Part shown: piece after piece, positions 25,767 to 35,182 of the stretch | How the letters are laid out: every line of letters starts with the position of its first letter | Position numbering within the stretch: the stretch's first letter is position 1 | NCBI GenBank assembly: GCA_910573745.1 | Contig: CAJSYI010000001.1 | Span: 62,001 to 126,000 of the forward strand | Direction: 5' to 3' | Length of the DNA stretch: 64,000 nucleotides | Source: Muribaculaceae bacterium | GTDB taxonomy: Bacteria > Bacteroidota > Bacteroidia > Bacteroidales > Muribaculaceae | The notes under the pieces: generated by a model | What the model saw: the letters and a program-made list of their open reading frames with translations, nothing else | What the model was told of the DNA's origin: nothing | Databases searched by the model: none | Program-made: the position numbers and the translations under genes

Positions 25767-26798
25767 ATGACAAGTGAAAAGTGGCCTCACGCACTATTAG
25801 TCAATGATATACACATTGGCAAGGACACGATATTGGAGTTCCATACCAATTGGAATGAAGCTTTAGAAGTGTGTCAGCGAATGGGTATTCAGGAAATAGT
25901 TATTGGTGGCGATCTTTGGCAATCTCGCTCGTCTCAAACATTGCCGGTTTTGTTGGCAGTTAGACAGGCTATTCTCAAAGCTACACAGCTTGGGATAGAA
26001 ATAGTTATTGCTGAAGGTAATCACTGTAAAATAGACCAAGAATCCATACTTGGATATAGTCATATTTTTGACCATTATCCTAATGTTTCTGTTATTGATG
26101 ATTTTATCATCGAAGATATGGATGGTGGTTTAGTCTTGGCAGTAATGAGCTATTTTCCAGAAAATGGAAGCTTTATTAACAAACTCAATGAACTTAAAGC
26201 GACTGAAAATCCAGCGAACACTATTCTGTATATCCATGAGGGTATCAATGGCGCTTTAGCTCAAAATTCCGACAAAGAGTTATCCGCTTCAGTTTTCAAG
26301 CCATTCAGGAAAGTCCTTGTTGGTCATTACCATGATCGCTGTAAAGTTGGCGAAAATATCGAATACATTGGTGCATCTCGTCAGCACAATTACGGAGAAG
26401 ATGAAAAGAAGGGTTATACTGTACTTTTCTCAGATGGATCCACTCAGTTCGTTCAGAATCAAGTCAATGTGCGCTATGCTACTATAACTGTAACCCCCGA
26501 CAATATTTCATCGGCTAAAGAGAAAATCGAAAAGCTGATTCAAGATGGGGTAAAGATAAAAGTAAAGGTAGAGTGTCATACTGACGAAGTTCCGGCTATC
26601 AACAAGCAAACCCTCTTAGAGATGGGGGTTAGCAAAGTTGAGGTTAAAACTGAAACCATTTCGGTCGAATCAGCAGCCCAAGCCATTAGCACCAAATACG
26701 ACAAGGCTGGTATAAAGAATGAATACATCAATTTCTGCCATAAAAAAGAGATAGATGATATTGAAACCGGATTACAATACCTCGATAAAATCAACTGA
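25767..26798 (+). CDS. SbcD/Mre11-like (T4 gp47-type) nuclease subunit
   Basis: This is a metallophosphoesterase of the Mre11/SbcD family, which with the ATPase encoded next door processes DNA ends for recombination-dependent replication. Metal-binding motifs are visible: NDIHIG (residues 13-18), GGDLW (47-51), EGNHC (83-87) and a later GHYHDR. At 343 residues it is T4 gp47-sized rather than the longer SbcD. The start chosen is ATG 25767 (MTSEKWPH), because an upstream frame would run through the terminator. It is two bases upstream of the SbcC-like gene, the usual operon pair. Confidence 0.9.
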   Translation: MTSEKWPHALLVNDIHIGKDTILEFHTNWNEALEVCQRMGIQEIVIGGDLWQSRSSQTLPVLLAVRQAILKATQLGIEIVIAEGNHCKIDQESILGYSHIFDHYPNVSVIDDFIIEDMDGGLVLAVMSYFPENGSFINKLNELKATENPANTILYIHEGINGALAQNSDKELSASVFKPFRKVLVGHYHDRCKVGENIEYIGASRQHNYGEDEKKGYTVLFSDGSTQFVQNQVNVRYATITVTPDNISSAKEKIEKLIQDGVKIKVKVECHTDEVPAINKQTLLEMGVSKVEVKTETISVESAAQAISTKYDKAGIKNEYINFCHKKEIDDIETGLQYLDKIN

Positions 26799-26800
26799 TT

Positions 26801-29116
26801 ATGTGGAAACTAATTAACATACAAGCTAAAAATCTCTGTGCGTTCAAGGAGCTGGGGTTTACAGTCCCTCAGAGCGTTACCACTTTGGTTTTTGGCAACA
26901 ACATGGATAACGACTCCCAGGGTTCAAATGGTTCCGGTAAATCAGCTTTGATTGAGGCAATTGCCATTGCCCTTACAGGGGAGCCCCTACGCAAAGTTAA
27001 GGTTGATGAAATAATCAATGACAGTGCCGATGAAGCAATTATTTCAGCTGTACTGTCTAATAGCATCATGGGGGTTCAAATGACAATCAATCGTCGGTTG
27101 TCTCGTAAACAGCCTCAATTGGTTCAGGTAATTGAGCAGACTGGCCACTATGATACTGATACAGAAGAAATCAAACAAGCATCTGTAGCTGATTACAACA
27201 AGTATATCCTTGAAAGAATTGGCCTTACAAAAGACGACATCTACTCTAATTTCATTCTTTGTAGAAACAAATACAAGTCTTTTCTCTCCAGCAATGACAA
27301 AGAGAAGAAAGAACTTATCAACCGTTTCAGCAATGGTGTTCAGGTTGATGAGTCGCTTGAAATTCTCCATACAGATATTGAATCCGTCCAGAAACAATTA
27401 TCTGAAGCCGAAAGGAAAGTTTCATATTATCAAGGTAAGGTCGAGACATATCAAGAACAAATTGCCAGTCTGATCAACGAATCTGAGGAAAACGCTTCTA
27501 AGAAGGCTGAACGTTTGGCCGATATACAGAAGTGTATTACTGAAACGAGAGCTAAAATCCGGGAAGCTAATCGACAAATTCAAATTCTTAATCAGGATTG
27601 GGATGATGTCGAGGCTTTGGAGAAGAGCTTTCAGCAAATTGAAGGCATGGGTCTTTCTCTTGGGGATTCTTATAAGAAAATCCAAGGTCTTTGGAAAGCT
27701 GAATTGCTGGGCCAACTGCAAGACTATGAGGAACGAATTGAATCTATACGCAATGACATTTCTCAGTTGACAAAAGACCAAGAAAGTTCAACCAATCTTG
27801 TCACGGAGTATGAGTCAGAAGTGCTCCGAGCTTCAGAAGCTGTAACCGAAGCAGCAAAAGAATATGACAGCTTAGCCAGCACCAATGCAAAGGAACGTGA
27901 TCAACTCCGGCAGCAAATTCTCGACTGGAAGAAAATCATATCCGATGCAGCTGAAACCGTACAAAAACTTTTGGCTCGTAAACAGAAAGGCAGCAAATAC
28001 ACATCTGATTTGATGGCAATGCTTTCCGGCACAATTGAGTGTCCTAAATGTCATCACAAATGGGTTATGGACTGCGAACTAACCATTGAAGAGATTAACT
28101 CTAAGTTAGAAGCCGCCAAAAAGCGTCAACAGGAATTGGATGAGCTGATTGAAAAGACCACCTCTGATTCCAATGATGCCAGAGGTAAGATTGCCAAAGC
28201 TGATTCTCGTAAAGTAGAATTAGATAATGCAGAGTCTGAATCGTCATCTAAAGTAATAAGCGCTCGTCATAAAAAGAACAAACTTGAAGGCACCCTTCAG
28301 ACTTTGCGTGATGATGTAAGGAATACCGAAGAACGTTTGTCTGCACTCAACAAGCGAATAGAATTGGCCCAGAACGATATGTTCGATGCCATTTACGATG
28401 CGGTGGATTCCGCAATCAAACGTCTGGATTCTCGCATTAAACAGTTGGAGAGTGAAATAGCTTCTTATAACGGTTCGATAGAAACCCTTGAATCCTCTAT
28501 GCAAGAGATCGAGGAATATTCCATTGACAGTGCTCTTAAAACGCTTAAAGAAACACAAAAGGAAGCTGAGAAGGCATTATCAGAGGCGGTCGAGGCTAAA
28601 GATGTTATTGAGCACAATTTAACGGTTCTTCAGGTTCAGGAAACTCGTTTTATGGAGTTCAAAACTTACCTTGCTAACTCCAAAGTAGAAGCTCTTTCTG
28701 CTTTAACCAATGAATTTCTCAGTGCTATTGGTTCTGACATCCGGATTGCATTTTCAGGCATTACGATGTTGAAATCTGGTAAGATTCGGGATAAAATCTC
28801 AATCTCATTGTTGCGTGATGGCGTTGATTGTGGCTCCTATGAGAAGTTTTCCCAGGGCGAGCGTTCTCGTTGTGAACTGGCTACTATTCTGGCTCTCCAG
28901 AAACTTATCAACACTAACTGCGATGATGAAAAAGGTCTGGACCTTCTTGTAATTGACGAAATCATGGATGGTATCGACGAAAACGGCCTTGCCAATATCT
29001 TCGATACACTTAATAATCTTCAAGTGACCTCATTAGTGGTGTCTCATGGTGCCGTTAGCGAGGGTTATAGCCACCGGCTGATAGTCAATAAACAAAACGG
29101 AGTATCATTCATTTAA
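26801..29116 (+). CDS. SbcC/Rad50-like (T4 gp46-type) recombination ATPase
   Basis: This is a Rad50/SbcC-family SMC-like ATPase that partners the gp47-like nuclease. Walker A is GSNGSGKS at about 41-48. Two long coiled coils flank a zinc-hook CPKC at about residue 413-416. The signature FSQGERSRCELA lies near 683, and Walker B LLVIDEIMDGID near 716. At 771 residues it is somewhat longer than T4 gp46. The pair would open and trim DNA ends for strand invasion. It is followed 3 bases later by a RuvC-like resolvase gene. Confidence 0.95.
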   Translation: MWKLINIQAKNLCAFKELGFTVPQSVTTLVFGNNMDNDSQGSNGSGKSALIEAIAIALTGEPLRKVKVDEIINDSADEAIISAVLSNSIMGVQMTINRRLSRKQPQLVQVIEQTGHYDTDTEEIKQASVADYNKYILERIGLTKDDIYSNFILCRNKYKSFLSSNDKEKKELINRFSNGVQVDESLEILHTDIESVQKQLSEAERKVSYYQGKVETYQEQIASLINESEENASKKAERLADIQKCITETRAKIREANRQIQILNQDWDDVEALEKSFQQIEGMGLSLGDSYKKIQGLWKAELLGQLQDYEERIESIRNDISQLTKDQESSTNLVTEYESEVLRASEAVTEAAKEYDSLASTNAKERDQLRQQILDWKKIISDAAETVQKLLARKQKGSKYTSDLMAMLSGTIECPKCHHKWVMDCELTIEEINSKLEAAKKRQQELDELIEKTTSDSNDARGKIAKADSRKVELDNAESESSSKVISARHKKNKLEGTLQTLRDDVRNTEERLSALNKRIELAQNDMFDAIYDAVDSAIKRLDSRIKQLESEIASYNGSIETLESSMQEIEEYSIDSALKTLKETQKEAEKALSEAVEAKDVIEHNLTVLQVQETRFMEFKTYLANSKVEALSALTNEFLSAIGSDIRIAFSGITMLKSGKIRDKISISLLRDGVDCGSYEKFSQGERSRCELATILALQKLINTNCDDEKGLDLLVIDEIMDGIDENGLANIFDTLNNLQVTSLVVSHGAVSEGYSHRLIVNKQNGVSFI

Positions 29117-29119
29117 TCA

Positions 29120-29620
29120 ATGGAAATCAGTTATGAAGGAGAGAAAATTCGACTGACTAAGGCAGATGTACTCAGTCTCGATATAGCGACCCATACCGGT
29201 TATCACTCTATACACGGAAGTGGTACCTGGGATTTTACCGAGGCTAAATATCGCAACAACAACAAACAGCACAAAGACTTCAGAGATACAGTGATGGCTT
29301 TTATAAAAGAACACCGAATCAAGCAAGTGGTGGTTGAAGATGTCAGTGCTGGCACCGCTAAAGGTGGTTTCAAAGCTTCAGTAAAACTTGCAGAGTTCAG
29401 AGGCATCCTCTTTGAGATATGCGATGAACTCAACCTCCCGGAGCCAATCTCCATTAACCCCAAATCAGTCAAAAAATGGGCTACCGGCGATGGAAAGGCA
29501 GATAAAGAAAAGATGATTGAGTTCTGTATCAAACGTTGGGCCATCAATCCAATCGACGATAACGAGGCCGATGCAACTCACATCTTCTACTACTTCTGCC
29601 GCAAATTCAATATAGTATAA
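29120..29620 (+). CDS. RuvC-like Holliday junction resolvase
   Basis: This is an RNase H-fold endonuclease that cuts branched recombination intermediates. The catalytic acids fit the RuvC pattern: D21 in LSLDIATHTG, E72 in VVVEDVSAG, and D146 with D150 in DDNEADATHI. The segment KKWATGDGKADKEKM is the typical loop before the last helix of RuvC and phage homologues. The length of 166 residues is normal. Its place right behind the gp46/47-like genes supports a role in clearing replication and recombination structures before packaging. Confidence 0.9.
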   Translation: MEISYEGEKIRLTKADVLSLDIATHTGYHSIHGSGTWDFTEAKYRNNNKQHKDFRDTVMAFIKEHRIKQVVVEDVSAGTAKGGFKASVKLAEFRGILFEICDELNLPEPISINPKSVKKWATGDGKADKEKMIEFCIKRWAINPIDDNEADATHIFYYFCRKFNIV

Positions 29621-29654
29621 CATTATCACCCAAATCAAACACAGTTTGTAAATT

Positions 29655-29924
29655 ATGAGTATCAAGAGAAGGCAAAAAAGAGCGGCGCAAGCACACTCTG
29701 CCAAACTGGTTGATATGCTCGGCGGGTTTTACGAGTTCTTAGCCCAGCCTAATCAACCGTCCGACGAGGAAGTTCGGGCAACATTCATCCGTTACGACCA
29801 TTGCTGGCGACAGTATTGTTCTAAGAAACAGTTGAGTAAATCTGCATACGATATGTTCAAGATCCAGGTAGCTCAACTGTGGGAACAAAAGAAAGCCAAG
29901 TCGCAAGGCGAGAGTATGAACTAA
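29655..29924 (+). CDS. Small basic phage protein (89 aa)
   Basis: This is a basic, probably helical protein starting MSIKRRQKRAAQAHSAKLV, between the RuvC-like and sigma-like genes. No motif was recognised. The last 46 bases overlap the start of the sigma-like gene. The basic N terminus could bind nucleic acid or another phage replication protein. It may also help the translation of the sigma gene, which begins with GTG. Confidence 0.55.
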   Translation: MSIKRRQKRAAQAHSAKLVDMLGGFYEFLAQPNQPSDEEVRATFIRYDHCWRQYCSKKQLSKSAYDMFKIQVAQLWEQKKAKSQGESMN

Positions 29925-30508
29925 ATCCCGAAACTGCAAAGCGACGCAACGCACTATTTGACCAATACATCAAGCCCTACTTCAACTTAGTCTATAAGCT
30001 CTGTATGAAGTATAGTGCCTCCCCAGCTACAGTCAAAGAAAACTATTCGCTGGTTCTCACTAATCTCTACCGGGGAATTGAAACATACGACCCTGAGAAG
30101 CCCATAATGACATGGATTCATATATGCACGAAACGCCATGTAATCGAACATGAGAAGCGCCGTGCAAGAGAGAAAGAGTTGAGAGACAACGACCATGAGG
30201 TTGGAGATCTGAGTGGCGGCGAAATTGTTGATTTTGACCGGCCCTCAGCCAACCTAATGGATGAACACAACTGGCGACAGTTTTACAATGATGACATCAT
30301 TCAGGCCCTCGATTCCTTAAACCCAATTCATCGAGACGCCCTAATCCTTCAAGAAGCCGGGTATTCCCTGAAGGAGATAGCTGAGATAGAGTACAAGAAG
30401 GGCAGATTAGAATCTCGCAATATTGATACCGTAAAGTCCAGGCTGTTTCTTGCTCGTCGAACACTGATGAAGAAGCTGAACCGCAATGGAACAAAAAAGA
30501 CAGATTAA
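29879..30508 (+). CDS. Phage sigma-70-family factor
   Basis: This protein has the order of a small (ECF-like) sigma factor. Region 2 is visible in LTNLYRGIETYDPEKPIMTW and TKRHVIEHEKRR. Region 4 appears as DALILQEAGYSLKEIAEIEY and VKSRLFLARRTLMKKLNR. A charged linker lies between them. It starts at GTG 29879, overlapping the previous gene. A phage-made sigma factor usually moves the host RNA polymerase to middle or late promoters. Here a recurring AT-rich motif found before late genes is a good candidate target. The next gene starts within the end of this one. Confidence 0.8.
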   Translation: MGTKESQVARREYELNPETAKRRNALFDQYIKPYFNLVYKLCMKYSASPATVKENYSLVLTNLYRGIETYDPEKPIMTWIHICTKRHVIEHEKRRAREKELRDNDHEVGDLSGGEIVDFDRPSANLMDEHNWRQFYNDDIIQALDSLNPIHRDALILQEAGYSLKEIAEIEYKKGRLESRNIDTVKSRLFLARRTLMKKLNRNGTKKTD

Positions 30509-31079
30509 ACAACTCAAAACCGTCTATACGGAAATCATAAAGCGATTGGTTGACCCCACCTTCAAATTTTCGGGTGGTGGGGCAACCCAAAAAACACTTG
30601 CCAATTTCCTCGGTCTGATGACTGAGAAGTTTGGTTCTGTGACCGAAGAACGCCTGGTAGATGTGAGTATTTTTATAGCTTACATCTACCGGCAGAAACG
30701 GTTGCCGGTGAAATCCACATTCGGAAAAGCTTCCTTATCACATTTTTCTACAAGTAAACGAGGACAGCGCCATTATGAGAATGAATGGTTAGCGACAAAG
30801 GATTTGTCTCGTGCCGATCTTCTTCAATTGATAGCTGTTTCCAGTGAGCATCCATTGGCAGAGTACATCTATATGCCGAGTGAGGAAGCTCGTAAATTCA
30901 GACTCCATAATCAGCGTAGCGGCTTTGTCATGTGTCAGGCCAGCACAATGGGTTGGAGCCCTCAGTCAGAAGCTTGTAGAACTTGTCAGTTCATTGACGA
31001 GTGCAAAAAGGAGACCGAAATAAAGTTCCCGGAACTATACAGAATCAGAATTGAAAATGGCAACAACTCAAACAAATGA
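30486..31079 (+). CDS. Cys-cluster phage protein next to sigma factor (197 aa)
   Basis: I do not recognise the family. The N terminus is helical. The C-terminal part has C150, C164, C167 and C173 in the pattern CX13CX2CX5C (SEACRTCQFIDEC). CX2CX5C is the spacing of Fe-S clusters in Cas4/AddB-type proteins, and could also be a zinc site, but no nuclease domain precedes it. It overlaps the end of the sigma gene by 23 bases and the start of the helicase gene, so it could help either. A sigma partner or co-activator, or a helicase loader, are possible roles. Confidence 0.6.
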   Translation: MEQKRQIKQLKTVYTEIIKRLVDPTFKFSGGGATQKTLANFLGLMTEKFGSVTEERLVDVSIFIAYIYRQKRLPVKSTFGKASLSHFSTSKRGQRHYENEWLATKDLSRADLLQLIAVSSEHPLAEYIYMPSEEARKFRLHNQRSGFVMCQASTMGWSPQSEACRTCQFIDECKKETEIKFPELYRIRIENGNNSNK

Positions 31080-32418
31080 ACTACTCACGGATGAGTTCTT
31101 GATGGACTTATATTATACTTGTTTCAAAAACGAGTATATCCTCAGTATTGTTTGTGAGCATATTCGTCCCGAACACCTCCCTGACCGAGAGTTTCAAGCC
31201 TTACATAAGGCCCTCCAGAGTTTGTTCCGGACATCACGCAAATGCCCTTCGTTCAGTATGGTAAAGCAATCTTTATCACGTTCAAAGGGTGCGATGAATT
31301 TGCTCGATGACATATACGACACGTCAGGTATGCTCTCCACTGATGAGTGTGTTCGACAACTGGAAGCTTATATCCGTCAGGTGCATTTCCAGAAGGTCTA
31401 CAAAGAAGTAGGCGAACTTTACAATAAGCAACGATTAGACGAAGCATACGAAGGTCTCAGGCAATATACTATATGGTCTGATTCCTTTGGTCTGGGTTCT
31501 CAGGATTTTGTCAATGTTATTGGTGATTTTGACAACAATCTACGAGCTAACCGCTCTAAGAAAGCGGATGAAACTATGCGGCGCCCGGTTAACTCATTTT
31601 ATATAGATGAGCTTGATAAACGTAATGGCGGGCGAGATTTACGAGGGCAGATGACTTGTTTCCTTGCATCGACTGGTGTAGGTAAAAGTCATATTGCTCG
31701 TTGGATTGGCCGCAACGCATGTCAATTCAGCGGGTTAAATGTCCTTCATATTCAGCTGGAGGGTAGTCGAGACGAAGTGGTTGACGCATATTCAGCCTCG
31801 TTAATCGGCTGCTCTGCTTATGCTTTCAGTAATGGTCGAATTTCTGATGAGGATATTCAGAGTACAATTGAAGAACTAAAAGAAATATCCGGCAAACTGT
31901 ATGTCAAATCATATTCACGTTTTGGCAATCGGGTTACTACTACCGATATATATAAGACCATTCAAGATTTCAAAAAGATTACCGGGACCACGCCTGATGT
32001 CGTGATTATTGACTCAATGGATTTGGTACACCTCCCTCAATCAGCTCGGTTTGGTGTCAAAGAAAAGCGCCTGGAAGTAATTGAGGTTGCCAACAATCTA
32101 AAGGATATTGCTGGTGATGAAAAGTTATGGATGGTTGTAACCTATCAGTCAACCATTGAAGATCGTGAAAAGCTCAACGATGAAAAATATGTCCTGACAG
32201 AATATAACTGTTCAGAAGCCAAAGGTCTTAGCAGACCTCTGACACATCTCATCACGCTCAACCAGACAACTAATGAGAGCAAGGAGAATACCATGCGAAT
32301 AAACATTGCAAAGAGCCGCTTCTTTAAGAAAGGAGAGGTATTCCGCATTGCAACAGATTACGACCATGAAATTTTCTTCGACCGCGCCCGCTCGTTAAAT
32401 CTTAGTAGATTAGGATAA
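31057..32418 (+). CDS. DnaB-like replicative helicase
   Basis: This is a RecA-fold hexameric helicase of the DnaB/T4 gp41 type, which opens the fork for the phage polymerase. Walker A is ASTGVGKSH at about residues 204-212, and Walker B is VVIIDSMDLVHLP. The C-terminal core ends with an arginine-finger region (RINIAKSRFFKKGEVFRI). The N-terminal 150 residues are helical, as in DnaB. The start chosen is ATG 31057; a TTG 6 bases earlier is less likely. It overlaps the previous gene by 23 bases. The primase gene is 3 bases downstream, so the two would form a primosome. Confidence 0.88.
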   Translation: MATTQTNELLTDEFLMDLYYTCFKNEYILSIVCEHIRPEHLPDREFQALHKALQSLFRTSRKCPSFSMVKQSLSRSKGAMNLLDDIYDTSGMLSTDECVRQLEAYIRQVHFQKVYKEVGELYNKQRLDEAYEGLRQYTIWSDSFGLGSQDFVNVIGDFDNNLRANRSKKADETMRRPVNSFYIDELDKRNGGRDLRGQMTCFLASTGVGKSHIARWIGRNACQFSGLNVLHIQLEGSRDEVVDAYSASLIGCSAYAFSNGRISDEDIQSTIEELKEISGKLYVKSYSRFGNRVTTTDIYKTIQDFKKITGTTPDVVIIDSMDLVHLPQSARFGVKEKRLEVIEVANNLKDIAGDEKLWMVVTYQSTIEDREKLNDEKYVLTEYNCSEAKGLSRPLTHLITLNQTTNESKENTMRINIAKSRFFKKGEVFRIATDYDHEIFFDRARSLNLSRLG

Positions 32419-32421
32419 GCC

Positions 32422-33450
32422 ATGTATATCTCCAGAGAAGAAAAAGAATGGCTTATCAAAGAACTGATAGCCGAAACTCACGGCCACATAGACGGTAGTG
32501 GGAAAAATATAATTGTACCAACGTGCCCTTCATGTGGAAAATCGGGTGGTAAGTTCGGTATTTATATTGGCCCTGAAACAAACAAGAAAAAGCCTTTCAT
32601 GTCGCACTGTTTCAAGTGCGGACATACTACAAAAGAGCTTAAAGATTTACTCGATCTGATAGGTCGTCCAGATCTGATGATTGAGGAAAAGGCGTCCTTT
32701 CAGCCTCTCGATATTCCTGACTTTTATAAACTGGAAGAAGATGAAATTGATGATGAGCTTATCGTAATCAATATGCCGGAAGGGTGGAAACGATGCTATA
32801 GGAACCCATATCTGAAAGAGCGTGGGTTCACTGTAGATGATTATACCTATTTCCCAGTTGGCACTACCAGAGGTCTTAACTTTAAGTTTGACAACTATGT
32901 AGTATTCCCGATTATCGACAATGGAGATACTGTGGGCTATGTATCGCGTCATATCTGGAACAAGGATATGATTGATGAATACAATATCCAAGCTCGTAGA
33001 AATGGGAAATATGAAATCCGGCGCTACAACAACAGCACAGATAATGATTTTGTGAAGTTATTGTATAACTATGATGCTGTAATTGAAGATGAGACCGATA
33101 CAGTAGTTTTGGTTGAAGGCATATTCGATGCTATCGCTTTGACAAGAAAGCTTGATTTGTACGACAATCATCGAATAGTTCCTGTTGCATCATTCGGCAA
33201 GAAAATCTCTCAGACCCAAATATATAAGCTCCAAAGTAAAGGGGTTAAAACTGTCGTCATAGGTTATGATAACGATGCGCGAGAATCAATCATCAAAACA
33301 GCCGCCACCCTCTCCGAGTATTTCGACATTTTTATTGCCTGTCTTCCGGATGGCTCCAAAGACTGGGATGATGCTGATTTCTGGACCATCTATGATGTGT
33401 TCGCCTCTGGCCTGAAAACACCTAACGAATTTAAGATGCAAACTATATAA
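32422..33450 (+). CDS. DNA primase with zinc finger and TOPRIM domain
   Basis: This is a DnaG-type primase. It has a zinc ribbon (CPSC at 35-38 and CFKC at 63-66), a linker, and a TOPRIM core with VVLVEGIFDAIAL (around 230) and VVIGYDNDAR (around 276). It makes RNA primers for lagging-strand synthesis. Its 342 residues are shorter than DnaG and close to phage primases without a helicase-binding domain. It follows the helicase gene in an operon with the polymerase genes. Confidence 0.9.
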   Translation: MYISREEKEWLIKELIAETHGHIDGSGKNIIVPTCPSCGKSGGKFGIYIGPETNKKKPFMSHCFKCGHTTKELKDLLDLIGRPDLMIEEKASFQPLDIPDFYKLEEDEIDDELIVINMPEGWKRCYRNPYLKERGFTVDDYTYFPVGTTRGLNFKFDNYVVFPIIDNGDTVGYVSRHIWNKDMIDEYNIQARRNGKYEIRRYNNSTDNDFVKLLYNYDAVIEDETDTVVLVEGIFDAIALTRKLDLYDNHRIVPVASFGKKISQTQIYKLQSKGVKTVVIGYDNDARESIIKTAATLSEYFDIFIACLPDGSKDWDDADFWTIYDVFASGLKTPNEFKMQTI

Positions 33451-33451
33451 T

Positions 33452-35182
33452 ATGGAAGAACTAACAAACTGGCTAAACACCAACAAAATACAATACAAGA
33501 TAGTCGAGGATGATCTCATTGAAATTCCCGGCTTCGGTCTTGCGTTTTTTCAGGATATGGAGAATGTCAACTCCATTTTTCGATATGACAATAATGCAGA
33601 ACTAATTTTTAACTGCATGGAGGACCCAGAAGTTCTGCTGAATGACAATATCTGCTATGTTGTTTTCAAGTTCGGAGACTGCTGGTATTATACCGATATA
33701 CGGGAACCATTCAAAATGCACATTCTCAAATATATAGGAGAGCGAGTACCGGCAGAACACCATGTCCCTTTTGTTAATCTTGGGGTACATACTCCTTACG
33801 AACTGCTCAACGGTAGTTTTATGCCGAGTGCGTGGGTAAAGAAAGCCAAGCATCTCGGACAAACAGCTATTGGTGTATGTGATAGAAATACAATGGCATC
33901 ACTCTTTTCTCTCCAGAAAGAATGTAAAGCAGCTGAAATGAAATTTGTATTCGGCTACTCGCTGACATTTGTTGACGGAGAGGATAAAATAGACGCAAAA
34001 GTCTATGTGCAGACACAGAAGGGACTCCAAAATCTTCTCCGCATACAAAAAACTATCATGGTTGATAGCGAAGATCAAACCATTGACATTAACGATTTGG
34101 TAAAATATGGCGAGGGAAATGTGCTGGTGTTTGGTAAACTCTCCGCAGAATATATATTGAGCATTTCCGGTTCTCCCGAATCTCCGGCTCCTGAATTAAA
34201 ATCTGGACTCATTCACTCATTCGACGATATATTCTTCCAAGTCGATTTATCTGAATACAAGGCAGAGCGAATTGATGTCAAAGTTCTCAATTCTCAGAAA
34301 TTATATTTTGACAAGCTCTATAAAAATGACCTGAAACCAGTTCTGATATGCGACAACTACTATCTTGATAAGGATGATGCCAGAAATAAGATCATTCTTA
34401 ACAAAGTAGCAACAGGGGCTGCGCACGAACAATCTGAGGATCAGTATTTCAAAGATTTGGATGAACACTTTCAGATGTTTCAGCAGACCTTTGGTCCGGA
34501 CTGGGACATTGAAGCTATTTTTTCAGAGTGCTGTGCCAATACGGTTGAGATAGCTAAAAATGCCGAAGCGTTTTTTGAGACTGACAGAAATTTCATGCCA
34601 AAATATGACATGACACCTGAAGAAGCTGAAAGGTATGGTACATCTCACAATATGTTCACTCAGCTCCTTGAAGATGGTCTTCAGCGTCTTGTCCCGGCTG
34701 AAAAAAGAGAGCAATATCGTAAACAAATGGAGTATGAGAAGTATATCATTGAATCTACCAATAATGTAGATTACTTGCTCGTGCAATATGATACTGTCAA
34801 CTGGTGCCGTCGTAATGGTATTCAAGTCGGATGTGGCCGTGGCTCAGCTGCCGGATGTCTGCTTCTGTATCTTCTTGGTATTACGCTCATTGACCCGATA
34901 AAATATAATCTGATTTTTGAGCGATTCCTTCTTCCTGAACGTGCCGGATTATATCAGTCCGATACAACAATAATCGGAGAAGATGTGGAAGCAGATTGCT
35001 ATACCGAAATATGCCTTGCCAATGGCCAAACACTTAAACTCTACAACGATGCAGAGTTGTATGTAATTCGGCCCGGTAAAGACAAACCTATCAGAATTTA
35101 CGCTGATGAACTGCAAGAAGGAGATGACATCCTTTTTGACAACAAAGATGAATTATTCACACTAAATGAATTAGATATATGA
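33452..35182 (+). CDS. DNA polymerase III alpha, N-terminal part with Hint-like tail
   Basis: This is the first half of a split replicative polymerase. It contains a PHP domain (LGVHTPYELLNGS, AIGVCDRNTM) whose metal-binding His and Asp pattern is incomplete, so proofreading by PHP is unlikely. The palm start follows as GCGRGSAAGCLLLYLLG and NLIFERFLLPER. In a normal alpha subunit PDxDxDF would follow at once. Instead the last 74 residues (from S503) form a segment read as a Hint-like beta fold: TEICLANGQTLKLYNDAE, then IYADELQEGDDILF. Then the gene stops, with ATGA overlap to the helicase gene. The polymerase continues in the gene at 36492. Confidence 0.88.
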   Translation: MEELTNWLNTNKIQYKIVEDDLIEIPGFGLAFFQDMENVNSIFRYDNNAELIFNCMEDPEVLLNDNICYVVFKFGDCWYYTDIREPFKMHILKYIGERVPAEHHVPFVNLGVHTPYELLNGSFMPSAWVKKAKHLGQTAIGVCDRNTMASLFSLQKECKAAEMKFVFGYSLTFVDGEDKIDAKVYVQTQKGLQNLLRIQKTIMVDSEDQTIDINDLVKYGEGNVLVFGKLSAEYILSISGSPESPAPELKSGLIHSFDDIFFQVDLSEYKAERIDVKVLNSQKLYFDKLYKNDLKPVLICDNYYLDKDDARNKIILNKVATGAAHEQSEDQYFKDLDEHFQMFQQTFGPDWDIEAIFSECCANTVEIAKNAEAFFETDRNFMPKYDMTPEEAERYGTSHNMFTQLLEDGLQRLVPAEKREQYRKQMEYEKYIIESTNNVDYLLVQYDTVNWCRRNGIQVGCGRGSAAGCLLLYLLGITLIDPIKYNLIFERFLLPERAGLYQSDTTIIGEDVEADCYTEICLANGQTLKLYNDAELYVIRPGKDKPIRIYADELQEGDDILFDNKDELFTLNELDI

